From the NCBI GenBank assembly GCA_905250885.1, contig CAJNOQ010000042.1, forward strand, positions 1-64,000: a stretch of 64,000 bases of DNA, in the 5' to 3' direction. The notes beneath the pieces are model-generated. The model was not told the DNA's origin. It made no database searches and worked only from the letters and a program-made list of their open reading frames with translations. Of this stretch, positions 12,317 to 23,800 are shown piece after piece. Within the stretch, counting starts at the first letter, position 1, and every line of letters begins with the position of its first letter. The position numbers were made by a program, and so were the translations under genes. This DNA comes from Didymodactylos carnosus. Lineage: Eukaryota; Rotifera; Eurotatoria; Philodinida; Philodinidae.

Positions 12317-14438
12317 ACTTCATCTTAACAAGTTACCAGAACAATTATGAGAAAACGAAAGCGATGTGTTTAGCATGCATCTTTGAGAAGCATCTATTTG
12401 CTCAGTTGTGCGATGAATATGTTATCAAATAGATTCCTAGTTTGAAATCTTTTGCATGCTGGATAATACAAAGATCAAACTAGACTAAAATACACTAAAG
12501 AAATACACCCTCAAAAAGGAAAATGCGTTTGAAGTGGAGGTCCATGCACTTTTTCAGAAGGCACTATTCAACAAGAGGACCATTCTGGTGTATATTACTC
12601 TCAATCTTCGTCACTTACTCTTCACGTGCTTCTACAGCTTCTATTTACTGTTAAACTCAAATCATCAAAGGGAACATTTCAACTATATCTGTCTGAAATG
12701 TTGATGTAATGCAATAATTTCATATTTTCGCCATTCACAGAAGATTTTATTAGCGCTTGTTAATAGCACGAAATTACTATGTGTTCGCTTAGGGGAACTA
12801 TCGCTTACTATCGCTATTTATGCTTAGGGGAATCGAACCACGTGAATTAGATGCCACATGCATTGTGCGAACAATTCATACTTTTTTGGAGCAATCAGAC
12901 AGACCAAAATGTATGAATATTGACGAGATTGTAATTATTTCTCTTTTATTTTATTTTTATTTATTCTTTTAACATGTATGAAAGTTATCAGAGAACATAA
13001 AAGTTTTAAGAATAAATTCGTCAATACTAAATAATTTATAAAAATGCGAAGGGAGGTGCAAGCATCCTGTGACGCACTATCTCTTCATCTGAGACGCACG
13101 TTAAAACAATTTTTATCAGTTTCTTTGACTCATTTCCAGGACAGATAAAAAACCTCTTACTTGAAAATAAAAATAAAAGTTATTTGAAGATTAAAATTAA
13201 GACTGGTGGATGTACAGTCAATGTTTGAAAATTTTATTACTCTATTAAAAGGCATATGTAGCAATGATAGAAAGAAAAATGCTAAGTGGCAATACACATA
13301 TAATTAAAATGGTATTAAATAACGTCTAAAACTCAAAAAAATCTTAAATTTGAAAATTTGTTACAAAACCACATCAAATAGCTGTAGTTGGAATGTGTTT
13401 TAAAGAAAATTGATCCTAAAATAAAATTAATAATATAATTGTGTGGTACATTTTTGTGCCTTGATTCATTTTTTTCTTGAAATACTGCAATAACTAACTT
13501 ATAGTCCTATATAATATATATTTATATATATCATCAGTATTAATATCTTTTCTATTTTATCTTATTGGACCGGCAGTCAAACATCACACATAAACTTATA
13601 CTAATAATAAAAAAGTGATAATATATACAATATTGGACTTTTTCTAAATTAGAGTTCAGTTTGAGATTTTGTTTTTTTTAGATCAATGCTGTACTTTAGT
13701 AATTCCATGGTACGTATAAAGATGCGCAGTTATTCGAAAAAGTACTAAAAGTGGAAAAGTTTCGTTTCCTTTGCAATCAGAAAAGTTACAATGTTCCTTT
13801 AAACAATAAGTTTAATTAACACTTACAATTTTCTTTTTTTTAATTCACCTCTTTATTGAGATTGTTTATAGTGGCAGAAAAGGCTGTCGACTGTTAGAGT
13901 TTTAGAAAAAATTATATCCGTTTTATTTTCTCGATTAACTTTTCCCTCTTTACGTAATTAAGTGTGTCTATATAGCTGTGTTGATGTTTTAATAAACATG
14001 AAAACACAGAATAATTATCCTGTCACCAAGTTTTTTTCTTATTCCTTTCTCTAGTTTTTAGATTATAATGATGAATTCAGCTCTAGTACTATTGAAAAGA
14101 GATACAGAAAAAAGAAAAAGGAAAAAGAATCGAATGGCGTAAAATTACCTTTATGAGATTTTCTTGTTGACTTTTATTAGTCTATTTTTTTTTTGTTTTT
14201 TATATCCGTACATTCATTCATTAATCTTTTTTATTGTTTATTCGATGCTTTTAATCCAACGATGATCATCACATCAAACAATAACCGGAAGGACTAAAAA
14301 CTAAAAACAAAAAGTCCTTTATTTTTTTTTTCCTTCTTGTTCTTTTTCAACTACCATCGATGTAAAATATGTTTTACTGTAGTACATGAATGAATATTGT
14401 AGAGAAAAATATGACAATCCTATGCTATTTTTAACGCA

Positions 14439-17138
14439 ATGCAACAATATATAACCTCACCGTTAATATTACGAACATCTTCGTCTACCACGTCCATATT
14501 TCAAGATGAACAATATGAACAACAGTTACGGTCTCTTGCATTATCACCACGTCTCTATCGTTATTCTCATGAACCATTGAGTACAAATTTATTAAGACGG
14601 GATATTCCACCTATTTTAATCTTATTATTTTTTCTATTTTTAATTATCATTACAGTATCACAACTTCTTGTTATACACACTAGTCAATATGGTACAAATT
14701 TTTATACAATGCAAACAATGCAAGAAGAATTAAAACAAATGGATGAAAGTATGGAAATGATGTTGAAAGATAATGTATTGCCTATAGGTAAGCAACACAA
14801 AGCTCAATTGTTTAGCAAGCATACAGAAAAAATGACTATTAGTTAGAGGTTTGATTCTGTGGAGTTCATATTATATTCATATCGAATCTCTGTGGATAAG
14901 TTGGAATTCTTTCTAAATGTGTAAAATTAACAAATATAACACTGAAACCTCTGGAAATATCGACATCATAGGTAAATCAGTGATCGACATTTTCACGTTT
15001 GGGAAGTCTAGAATCCTTTTACGTTAGCTTGAAATTTCGAATAATACTCGAATAGACTTGGGAATAATTAATTGCTCTGTTGGAAACCGTAGAAGTACGT
15101 GAAGAGTAGAATGACGGAGATCGAGATCAATATGATTTACCTCTGATGTCGATATTTCTAGAGGTTTCAATGTTATATTTGTTAATTGCACACATTTAGA
15201 AAGAGTTTTAACTTATGTAGAGAGATTCGATATGAATGTAATACAAACTTCACAGAATCACTTCAGACTTTCGTAATTTCTTGAGAAAGTTTTCGGTATC
15301 GATTATTCTTAACCGTCAATTGTATATCTTCATATTTTGAATTGATGTGAGCGAAAAATTATAGTAAGACATAGATATCTGACAGATCCACAATATCAGC
15401 TGCTTTCAAAGTGTCAATTATCTATTATTTGCTACTGGCCTATCTGATATTTCCTTTTTTTACTTGTTTATTTAGATAAATGGCGTCTATTATTTACTAT
15501 TGAAACTTATATCCATCGTTTTCGTTTACTGTTTCATTCTTATTATCGAATGATTGAAAATGATAATTTCACTACAAATTCCGCTATGGACCATCAAGAT
15601 TACCATAACAAGTATCTATATGATACAAAAATGAATAGTTCAACCCAAGTTCGTGAAAGAGATTCCGATATTTCAGGTTGGTGGTTGGAACCGGTTATTA
15701 ATTCTTCAAATAAATCAATTAAACAAATACGCCATCAAAATAAAACCACAGATTATTTATTAAATCCAGTTGGTGCAAATAGAAAAATTCTTGCCAATGT
15801 TAAACACATCTATGAACAACTGAAAGAACATGTGAATTATCTTGATAATAACAACAATAACAGATCTGATAAAAAACGAAAAAATGAAACAGATAAAATC
15901 TGGAATTCATTGAAAAAGCGACGAACGAAATATAAACAACGATTATATTGCAACGAAGAACCAATTGATTTAAGTAAGGTGTTTCAAAATAATCAGCTAA
16001 AATGGCAAATATGAAAGTTAATTATTTCTGGTTTTTTATATAGAAGGTCGTGTATTAGATGAAAATTCAACATTATCAAATTTAACTTTATACGATATTG
16101 AAATGAATTATTCCAATATCCGATCAGGTGGTAGTTGGGCACCGCGAAATTGTTTAGCCAGACACAGGGTACCTTCTATTACATCATTTCTTTCTCTTTT
16201 TAATTTAATAGTGAATTTCTCTTTGGAGGTAGCTATAATCATTCCGTATCGTGATCGTCTTGAACATTTAACAATCCTTTTATATTATTTACATCCAATA
16301 TTACAACGACAAGAATTAGATTATAAAATATATGTTTCAGAACAGGTAAATTAGATGATTAATTCTCAGTAAATGGTAAATCTCGATAGTACAGTAATAC
16401 AGTTGTTGCTTATATTCAAAAAAATAATCTAAAGAAATACTTATTACCTTTTATTTTTGGTTTTTTTTTAATTATCAAGTATATTTTGGTTTTAGACTGG
16501 AAATGATACATATAATAAAGGTGTTTTAATGAATGCTGCTTTTATCTATGCATCATCAGAATATGATTTTCAATGTTATGTATTTCATGATGTTGATCTA
16601 ATACCTGAAGATGATAGAAATATGTATTCATGTCCTTTTTTTCCTAGACATATGTCCGTAGCTGTTAATGAAATGGATTACAAGTAAGAAGAAGCATTAT
16701 AGATATCTTTAATCAATAAGTAGTTGATTTCATCAATATTTCATTCTTGTCTATGGATTTATTTTAAGATTAACTTATGAAGAATTAGTAGGTGGTGTGT
16801 TAGCATTAAAATCGGATCATTTTCTTATGGTAAACGGTTATTCCAATTTATATTGGGGATGGGGAGCAGAAGATGATGATTTGTATTACAGATTGAAAGA
16901 AGTATCACTAAAAATAATTCGCCCACCGCCATCAATCGGACGTTATAGAATGTTACAACATACAAAACGTACACCATCTGTATGGAATAAACGTGCGAAA
17001 TTATTATTTTCAGCCGCTAAACGTTACTCGTGGGACGGTGTGTCATCAGTAAAGTATAATTTAACAAATGTAACCGCTTATCCACTATTTACTCATATAC
17101 TAGTCGATGCTGGATCACCACCACCCGGCTTCCGTTAA
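14439..17138 (+). CDS. Beta-1,4-galactosyltransferase family protein (type II Golgi)
   Basis: It transfers galactose (or a related sugar) from a UDP-sugar to glycans in the Golgi. Six exons join in frame: 14439-14787, 15476-15973, 16044-16168, 16229-16345, 16496-16683 and 16769-17138. They give 548 residues. Residues 57-79 form the single signal-anchor helix after a cytoplasmic tail of about 56 residues. The catalytic domain shows WAPRNCLARHRVAIIIPYRD, then YYLHPILQRQELDYKIYV. The metal-binding DVD is at 395-397 and the WGWGAEDDD acceptor motif at 455-463. The enzyme is about 150 residues longer than most relatives. The excess is a basic, Asn/Lys-rich stem spanning roughly residues 120-310, encoded mainly by exon 2. 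WGWGAEDDD places it with the B4GALT1-6 type more than with B4GALT7, but the exact member is not assigned. Intron 1 carries an inverted-repeat element. Confidence 0.92.
14852..15260. mobile_element. Inverted-repeat element (MITE) in B4GALT intron 1
   Basis: Arms of about 135 bases, at 14852-14988 and 15124-15260, are inverted copies at roughly 85 percent identity. Both contain CATATCGAATCTCT, CTTTCTAAATGTGT and AATATCGACATCA. The central part holds the 33-base core also found at 12284-12316. There is no open frame of note. The element lies inside a spliced intron and leaves the splice sites untouched. Confidence 0.75.
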
Positions 17139-20100
17139 AACTCATATTTTCCTCGTTGTCTCTTCTTTTTTTTTTATTAAATTTCCTGTAAAAAAATAGG
17201 AAAGTTTCTTATTTATTTTATTTTATTTTATTTCTTTTGTTTGTTTGTTGCAGTATATCGTGTTTACAACCTGCACAAGTTTTATAAATATATTTTTTTT
17301 TGCTTGATGAAATACAATCATCTTTTTATATTCATATTTTCTGTTGTTAATCGAGTGCAATACACTGCTAAAATGAGAAGGAGAGGAAATGTCATGCTTT
17401 ACTTGCTAGTTCAAACGAGAATGTAAACTGGTTTATCATTCAGATGTCAGATATTAAGAAGTATTATTACGTTTTCTGTTTTTAGTTGAACACGAGTTAA
17501 GTCTAGTCATGATTAAATATAGTCGAGTGTCTTTCATGTCTTTCAATACTTGCTAATTCTTATTTTGATGCTTCATATTTCTCACTATTAACGTATTCAA
17601 TTTTCGCTTATAATCAATCACCGAGAAAATATCTAAGAAATTTGATTCTTGCGTCTACGTTCTCAACTAGTGGTGGCATTTTCGCGTTGCTTGTGCAAAA
17701 ATAAAATTTATTGTTATTCGTCACAGATAAGAAGTTATCAATGTAAATAGACTACTTCTCTGGAAAACTTTTGGACGTGTATTAAATGTTATTACATTTT
17801 CAGACGCAAGTTTTCTAGTAAAGAGCGGTATGAGATATTGAATTCTTTTGCTACGATTCAACCTTATTAATTTTGCACTGAATATTTTGTATAATCATTT
17901 AAAACTAAGGAATCTGTTCTTCATGGTTTGGCTATAAAAGCTTATTTATCCAATTAATTTCATATACGAAAAACAGTTAGCTGTATTTTAGTTGCTTTTT
18001 TCCGAAAAAGTAGTGTGAATGAACGTTGGCTCGCGTAGGTTAAAAGAGCAATCATGTACTGTCTTAGTCATGCACCTGATATCTGTCGTATTGACGATGC
18101 TAAATTCTCAATATCGATCAATGTTTTGTTCGTTGCTGCACATTACGTCGGACATGTGCAATTCTTCTGGTACATTCGATCGCTCGACAGCCGGGATTGA
18201 TCGATGAAACCGTTATAGTTTGTTTGTTTGATTGTTTTCTTAACTTTGAATAGATTTTTAAGATAGATATGAACAGAACACGTATTGTTGTAAATGAAGA
18301 CTCAACGAAGATTTTCCAATATTTCTGTCTTTTTTTAAAAAGTTCTAAAACTCTCAAATCTTAAAATTATAAAGATGATGATTATAAAAGTACCTTTATA
18401 GTTCTGTCACTTTACTAAAGATTCGCACGATTTTTACGTTAAGATTCTTGATCTGAATCAGACAGCACTCTTATGTTGTGGAAGTATCTATGATTTTACT
18501 TGACAAGTACTTAAACAACAAATAGTTGCGTTCCTATAGTGCTCTCTATCCTTTGAGGAATAGAATAGAGGATGGAGTAACAGTGGTAATTTTAGTTCGA
18601 AGTTCAAATCACATCTTTTCAAAACAAACATCTTTGTTCATTTTTCTTTATTCGTAGAATTCTCAAATTTTCACTGATATATTTCTTAGGTGTGCTAACG
18701 AAGGAACCTTTCGAGGTGATTAAACGCTTTTTGCTCGGAATCTAGTAGGTTATAGGTTATCGACCATGCTAATTCCAAATATGATCATGGGGGTTGCTCT
18801 TAGCCCTTCGAAGATCTGGTTTTCTAGAAAACCAGTTTTTTAGAAACTCTAAAATATAATCAGAACCTTTCTTAATGAGGCATGATCGTAGCCCGCAAAT
18901 TTCTGATTAAAATGAGACATCTTCCAGCTTTACACGACCGTTCTTTGCAAAGTTATAGAATTTACAAGTAAAGCCCTAAGTGTTCATTGTCAACTCAAAG
19001 TAGCAGGAATAAGACGAAAGTAATTTATGACTTTTCTCGTAAATTCTATAACTTTGCAAAGAAAGGTCGTGTAGTTGAGAAAAAGCGATTTTTCCAGTTT
19101 TTGCCTTGTGGCCGCCCAGGATGTTACCTTTTACTGCACCTTTTTGCAGTGATTTGGTAGACCAAACATTTCTCTTTCATATGAGATGTGAACGAGCCGT
19201 AAGGATCAAGCTGTTTCTGAGATATTAACGAAACATTGATTTCATCCACAAATGGAGCTTCTGGTGATGACTGAAAAGTTAAGACCCCCTAATTCATGAA
19301 CAGTGCCATACGAAGGCGAGATATCTTGAATTTCTTAGTTTTTCGATGAGCTCTTTCGAACTAGAGTACTAACAGAAAAAAAAAATTTTAGCTTCGTCCA
19401 CTATTCCCTTAGCAGATCGGTTTTCTCGCGGATCCTTTCGTAAGTTGTTTTTTAGTTTTTAGTTTTCATGTCTGAATCTGTAATTATAAAGTTTTCGTTT
19501 ATACAGTTCATGTCCTTTTGCTTGTTGTTTTGTGTCGGCAAACAAAACAGACAATTTATTTTATAAGATCCTTCCCTTCAGTCAAAAGAACTACCTGTTA
19601 CACAAGACAAGTATTTACCAGTAAATCTACTCTCATTCTCTGATTTTTTATAGATTACTTTCATAACATTTTTTCTACACGTTATAGCAGTACATGGATG
19701 ACGTAATCTGCAACTTAAATGTGTACTGTTCTGCAGAACAAAATAGGACGGGCATAATCTGCAGGGCTCTACTTTACATCAATACATCAATGAACATTTT
19801 ACATGATAAAAAATAAAAATATTTGCCGTAATAATAGAAAATGCATCTTATCCTTAGTGAGGTGATGGTGGTGACAGAAAAAATATTATCAAATTAGAAT
19901 CTTTTTTCAGCAGACTAGACTAAATTCGACTGGATTACTAGTAAAATAGTCCGCTTTTGTTCTCTATCATCTACTCATGCATGTAACCCTAAACTGTATA
20001 TTAAGCTTTTATTGTACATGTACAGCTTTAAAATTTTTGTTTTCATAGATATGAATTCATTTTTTGTACTTCGTCTGGATTTACAATAATGAATTTAGAT

Positions 20101-20585
20101 TCTCTATAGGATGTGTAGATTTTCCACCTAACTGCCTTCGTCACACATTCTCCCATCAATGTCTTGTTTGCAGAAAGAAACTAATAACTCATGAGATCTT
20201 TTCGTTATGAGATCTTTTCGTGTGCACTAAACAACGTAAAACGTTTGTTTATACTTTTTTTGGTCGATTCAGGAGAAAAAAAAGCGAGAAAAAAGAAAGC
20301 TGAGTTCATATAGTTATATATATCTATGTAGCCACGTTATTATTAATATTTCAGTTATGCGTTTATAAACAAGAGAACGGAACAAAAAAGAAATAGACGA
20401 CAACGACAGCGACAACACGTTTACTGCGTTTCACTTAGAGCAAAATTGGTCGTCTAAATTAAATACGCATCGTTGAACGCAATAGCAGGTTTGTAGCAAA
20501 ACAATAATCGATAGTTTTAATGTTTCGGCACGTTGATTCACTAATTTTCTTTAGTTATTAAAACTTATACTCTGCAAAACCAACA
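17139..20585. other. Intergenic interval between B4GALT and MPC2
   Basis: No gene is recognised. It holds copy 2 of the palindromic repeat (18699-19385). The open frames at 18019-18207 and 18118-18357 overlap on opposite strands and look random. The last 400 bases before MPC2 are the likely promoter and 5' leader. They contain a GACGACAACGACAGCGACAA stretch at about 20397, but no motif I can assign. Confidence 0.5.
18699..19385 (+). repeat. Palindromic repeat, copy 2 (longer form)
   Basis: Positions 18699-19072 match the repeat at 6018-6390 with scattered substitutions. Beyond about 19073 the two copies part. Copy 1 completes its palindrome, whereas this copy continues with AGAAAAAGCGATTTTTCCAG and some 300 further bases of GC-richer sequence, up to about 19385. 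This may be the longer parent form or a junction with another repeat. No coding frame is seen. Confidence 0.55.
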
Positions 20586-22401
20586 ATGTTTATATTATCT
20601 GATGTTTATCGTGGATTGATTGGAGTTGGAGAACGTGTCTTATCTCCATCGATGAAACAAATGGTCAAGTGGGACCATCCGGGTAAGTTAGACAACTATT
20701 CTGTTCTTGTACTTAGTTCATACCAAAAGTACTGACATATGCAGATAAAACGCGACAGAATAAAATTAATCAAGATTTTACTTCAACAACTATTTGAGCT
20801 AGTAGTCATGAATACCCACGCACAATCAATTTATTTCAAGGTATTTGTTGGATATTTTTTTCGAATCATCTGTGATTAAAAAGTTCATTGTGTTGATTAC
20901 GGCACTTAATGCCATAATTAGGAACTATTTTGATCGATTAAATTTTGTTGGACACGGCCGACTAAGGAAATATAGCGAGTACATGAAACGGTAGTAGGTG
21001 ACAAGTTCTAGATTTGTGACACATAAATGAACTAAAATTCCTTGAAGCAGAAGGATTATAAGCGAAGAATCTGCATCTGCTGTAGTTTGATGTAGCAAAT
21101 TAGGTTCAAAACATTGTTTCGTGTCTTTTCTTCAAACAACTAGTCAAATAATCTTAAAAAATAGACAAATACCCAAAGGGGGCAGACTGTTCATCATCAA
21201 TATTATATCAATAATTTCCTAAAACTACTTGGCAATGAAATGAGAAGGCAAAGATTATCACATAGCACTCATAACATCAAAGTTCATAATGACACCGTCC
21301 GACAATATACCCAAAAATGTTTTCACTATCCCGAACCAGAATGTGTCATAATTTTACACCCACCTTATTCTACGGGTCCAAGTACTATGTAGTTTTCAGG
21401 TGCTTTATCTAATTGATAAACTTAATCAATCAAACGACCCCTAATTATGGCATTCAGTGCCGTAATCAACACAATGAACTTTTTAATCACAGATGATTCG
21501 AAAAAAATATCCAACAAATACCTTGAAATAAATTGATTGTGCGTGGGTATTCATGACTACTAGCTCAAATAGTTGTTGAAGTAAAATCTTGATTAATTTT
21601 ATTCTGTGGCGTTTTTATCTGCATATGTCTGTACTTTTGGTATGACCTAAGTAAGTCTAATTATCTTTCTAGGAAGTCGGTCGATTAAGTTATTAAAAAT
21701 TATCAGACAGTAATAAATGTTGTGTAACTCAGTATTTTATCTAGGTTTCGTTTTTCGAGTGCGGCGGTTGAAATTTTTGGAGGGACTGTTGGCTAAAAAA
21801 GTTTTGCAAAAACGAAATCAACTGTTTACTTTTGAGTGGGCGCCGCCCATCCGGCTCATCCACTAGATGAATCACTGGTGTAACTACATTGATCTATCTA
21901 CGATATCCAGCCACACCTATTCTTACCTAATCAGTCTGGGACATTTGTATTATGTCAAATTTTCAAACTGTTTATGTTCCATCTGCGAGAAAAGATTTCC
22001 CATAGTAAAACGTGCACTGCCTATTTTACATTTAGACGTTTAGCCTCAATTGTACCATAGCATGAGCACAGCTGATGATTTCAAAGCACTTTCGTCCTGA
22101 AATCCTGTTTTTGTTTTTAGCTGGTCCAAAATATGTTCATTTTTGGTCTCCTGTTATGAAAAGTTCATTAGTAGCAGCCGGAATTGGTGACTTATTAAGA
22201 CCAGCAGATAAATTATCATTAAATCAATCAATTTCATTATGTGCCACCGGTTTAATTTGGACGCGCTATTGCATGGTTATCATACCGAAAAATTATTTTC
22301 TCGGAGGAATTAATTTTCTCATGGGTATGGTCGGAGCACAACAACTAGCAAGAATTGCTCACCATCGATATACACATCCAGAAGCTCCGAAAAAAAATTA
22401 G
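20586..22401 (+). CDS. MPC2: Mitochondrial pyruvate carrier 2
   Basis: This is one of the two subunits of the inner-membrane carrier that imports pyruvate into the matrix. Exon 1 is 20586-20682 and exon 2 is 22121-22401, joined in phase 1 across a 1,438-bp intron. They give 125 residues, against about 127 in vertebrates. Signature blocks are GPKYVHFWSPVMKSSLVAAG, RPADKLSLNQSISLCATGLI and WTRYCMVIIPKNYFLGGINF, which hold the three membrane segments. The expected partner MPC1 is not in this window. The intron contains a decayed mariner. The gene converges on MIPEP, whose stop lies 1.4 kb downstream on the other strand. Confidence 0.96.
20712..21651 (+). mobile_element. Decayed mariner-type element with 231-bp inverted ends, in MPC2 intron
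   Basis: The 940-bp element is flanked by TA on both sides (20710-20711 and 21652-21653), the target duplication used by Tc1/mariner elements. The ends read CTTAGKTCATACCAAAAG inward. Inverted similarity extends unusually far, about 231 bases (20712-20942 and 21421-21651). Inside, 21279-21393 on the plus strand encodes VHNDTVRQYTQKCF and then LHPPYSTGP. These match the mariner transposase HDN catalytic block and the PHPPYSPDLAP block. The last catalytic aspartate region is lost and stops interrupt the rest, so the copy is inactive. Confidence 0.8.
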
Positions 22402-23800
22402 AACAAGGCACCGATTTTATCTATAATTTTATATGTGTGGTTAGATATCATGAACGATCCTTTCTGGTTCTTTTGTATTTTTATTCCTATACAATCAGAT
22501 ACATCATTTCCGTTTTAATACATTTCAATCCATATCAATGTAGAATTTGTAATTTTTTAGGATTATATAAAACTAGCGTTTGTCTTTTCTAAAAAACAGC
22601 TAGAATCAATGAATTTGGTTTTTCTTACTATTATAAACCTTGTCTAAGCTTGTTGCGTTCTTCATAGATTACATTTTCAAACCTGTTTAAATACTTCAAT
22701 TGTTTTTATAAATCGATATCATCCTAAAAATTTGAAGGGAAAAATTATACCTCGATTAGAAATTGAATGTTGAATCTTATAAAAATCTATCGCTGAACTA
22801 ACAGAACAGAGTGTACTATATACGATTCCTTTCTTTAATTTTTTTAATTGTCCACAGAAGAAGCAGTTTTCAATATCGTTTTTCAGTCATCGAATTTTTC
22901 GTCATCATTTCACCATCTTTATCCGATTTTAACGATGATGAAGCTCACTATAGTCCATACACTAGTATAAATAATTCCTGAAAACCTATCTTAGTTTTAT
23001 AAATACATTCACGCAGATTTTAATGACTCTTTGACATCCCATGGTACTGTACATTTCATTCTACGTGTCAGTCATGGTGTCTTGACGACGTATAGTTTGT
23101 AGTTTCATTACAACATTGTTTCTATTCCGTTGTTTACTTGTTTCCACTGTAAAAATCCATGAAAGCTTTATTCATTATACTCAGCGGCATTGTGAAAAGC
23201 TCCAAGCAGAGGAGAAATATTATGACAAATAGGAATAAGCCCTAATCAGTTTTAGTGGCTGATTGGATAACCGAAGAACAGGTGGCAAGTTTACCACTCC
23301 TATTCTTGTAGTGTTTAACTAATGATAAGGATATACAGCATTACCTTGATATGTAAAATATTGTTCACTGGTATATAATGGGTGAAACTGATTAAGAAAG
23401 AGCATCAAATTCTACGATCGCACTTATTTCTTGACTATTCTTCGACTAGTTCTTTATCGTCTAACTAATATGTTTATGATGGTTGTAGATGTTCATCATC
23501 CACAAGTAGAATATTCTTCTTCGAGTTTTTGACGGATTTCCATGTTTACTCATCCAGTTTTCGCAACAAGATTGAGATTTTCCCAAGAACTTTCCATATT
23601 TTTGTGGAATTATCGACTCAGAAATGACATATTTTTTTTAGAGGGTACACAATTATGCATCTTAAACTAACATTGCAGATGAATATATAAGATATTTTAG
23701 GATTTACTCGTTTCGATGACTGGATATTTATAGTTTTATTTTATCAAAAAAACTAAATACAAAAGCAAATACAACTAAATACAATGTAAGAAGAAATTCA
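22402..23800. other. Intergenic interval between the convergent MPC2 and MIPEP genes
   Basis: These 1.4 kb hold the two 3' ends. No repeat family, open frame or RNA gene is recognised. The MIPEP poly(A) signal (TTTATT on the plus strand, 23735-23740) lies near the right edge. A clear canonical signal for MPC2 is not obvious. Confidence 0.5.
23735..23740 (-). terminator. Poly(A) signal of MIPEP
   Basis: AATAAA on the minus strand, 61 bases downstream of the MIPEP stop codon, at a typical spacing for a short 3' UTR. Confidence 0.55.

Larger units (their letters stand above)
5445..14438. other. 9-kb gene-poor, repeat-rich interval
   Basis: No host gene is recognised between KRTCAP2 and the galactosyltransferase. 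From left to right it holds a palindromic repeat (6018-6434), a CTGCAGA-word array (9020-9190), a hairpin with a CACACT microsatellite loop (9702-9792), a CCHC retroelement relic (10080-10640), a foldback element (11202-11945), a reverse-transcriptase scrap (12150-12225) and a 33-base repeat shared with a B4GALT intron (12284-12316). Short open frames such as 8442-8648 and 9337-9603 look random. Stretches 6450-8990 and 12550-14430 show nothing beyond AT-rich sequence. Confidence 0.6.

Noticed and set aside
12820-12860. A B-box-like GGTTCGATTCC on the minus strand
   Set aside because: No cloverleaf can be formed: the T-stem does not pair and the A-box is poor. At best it is a SINE relic.
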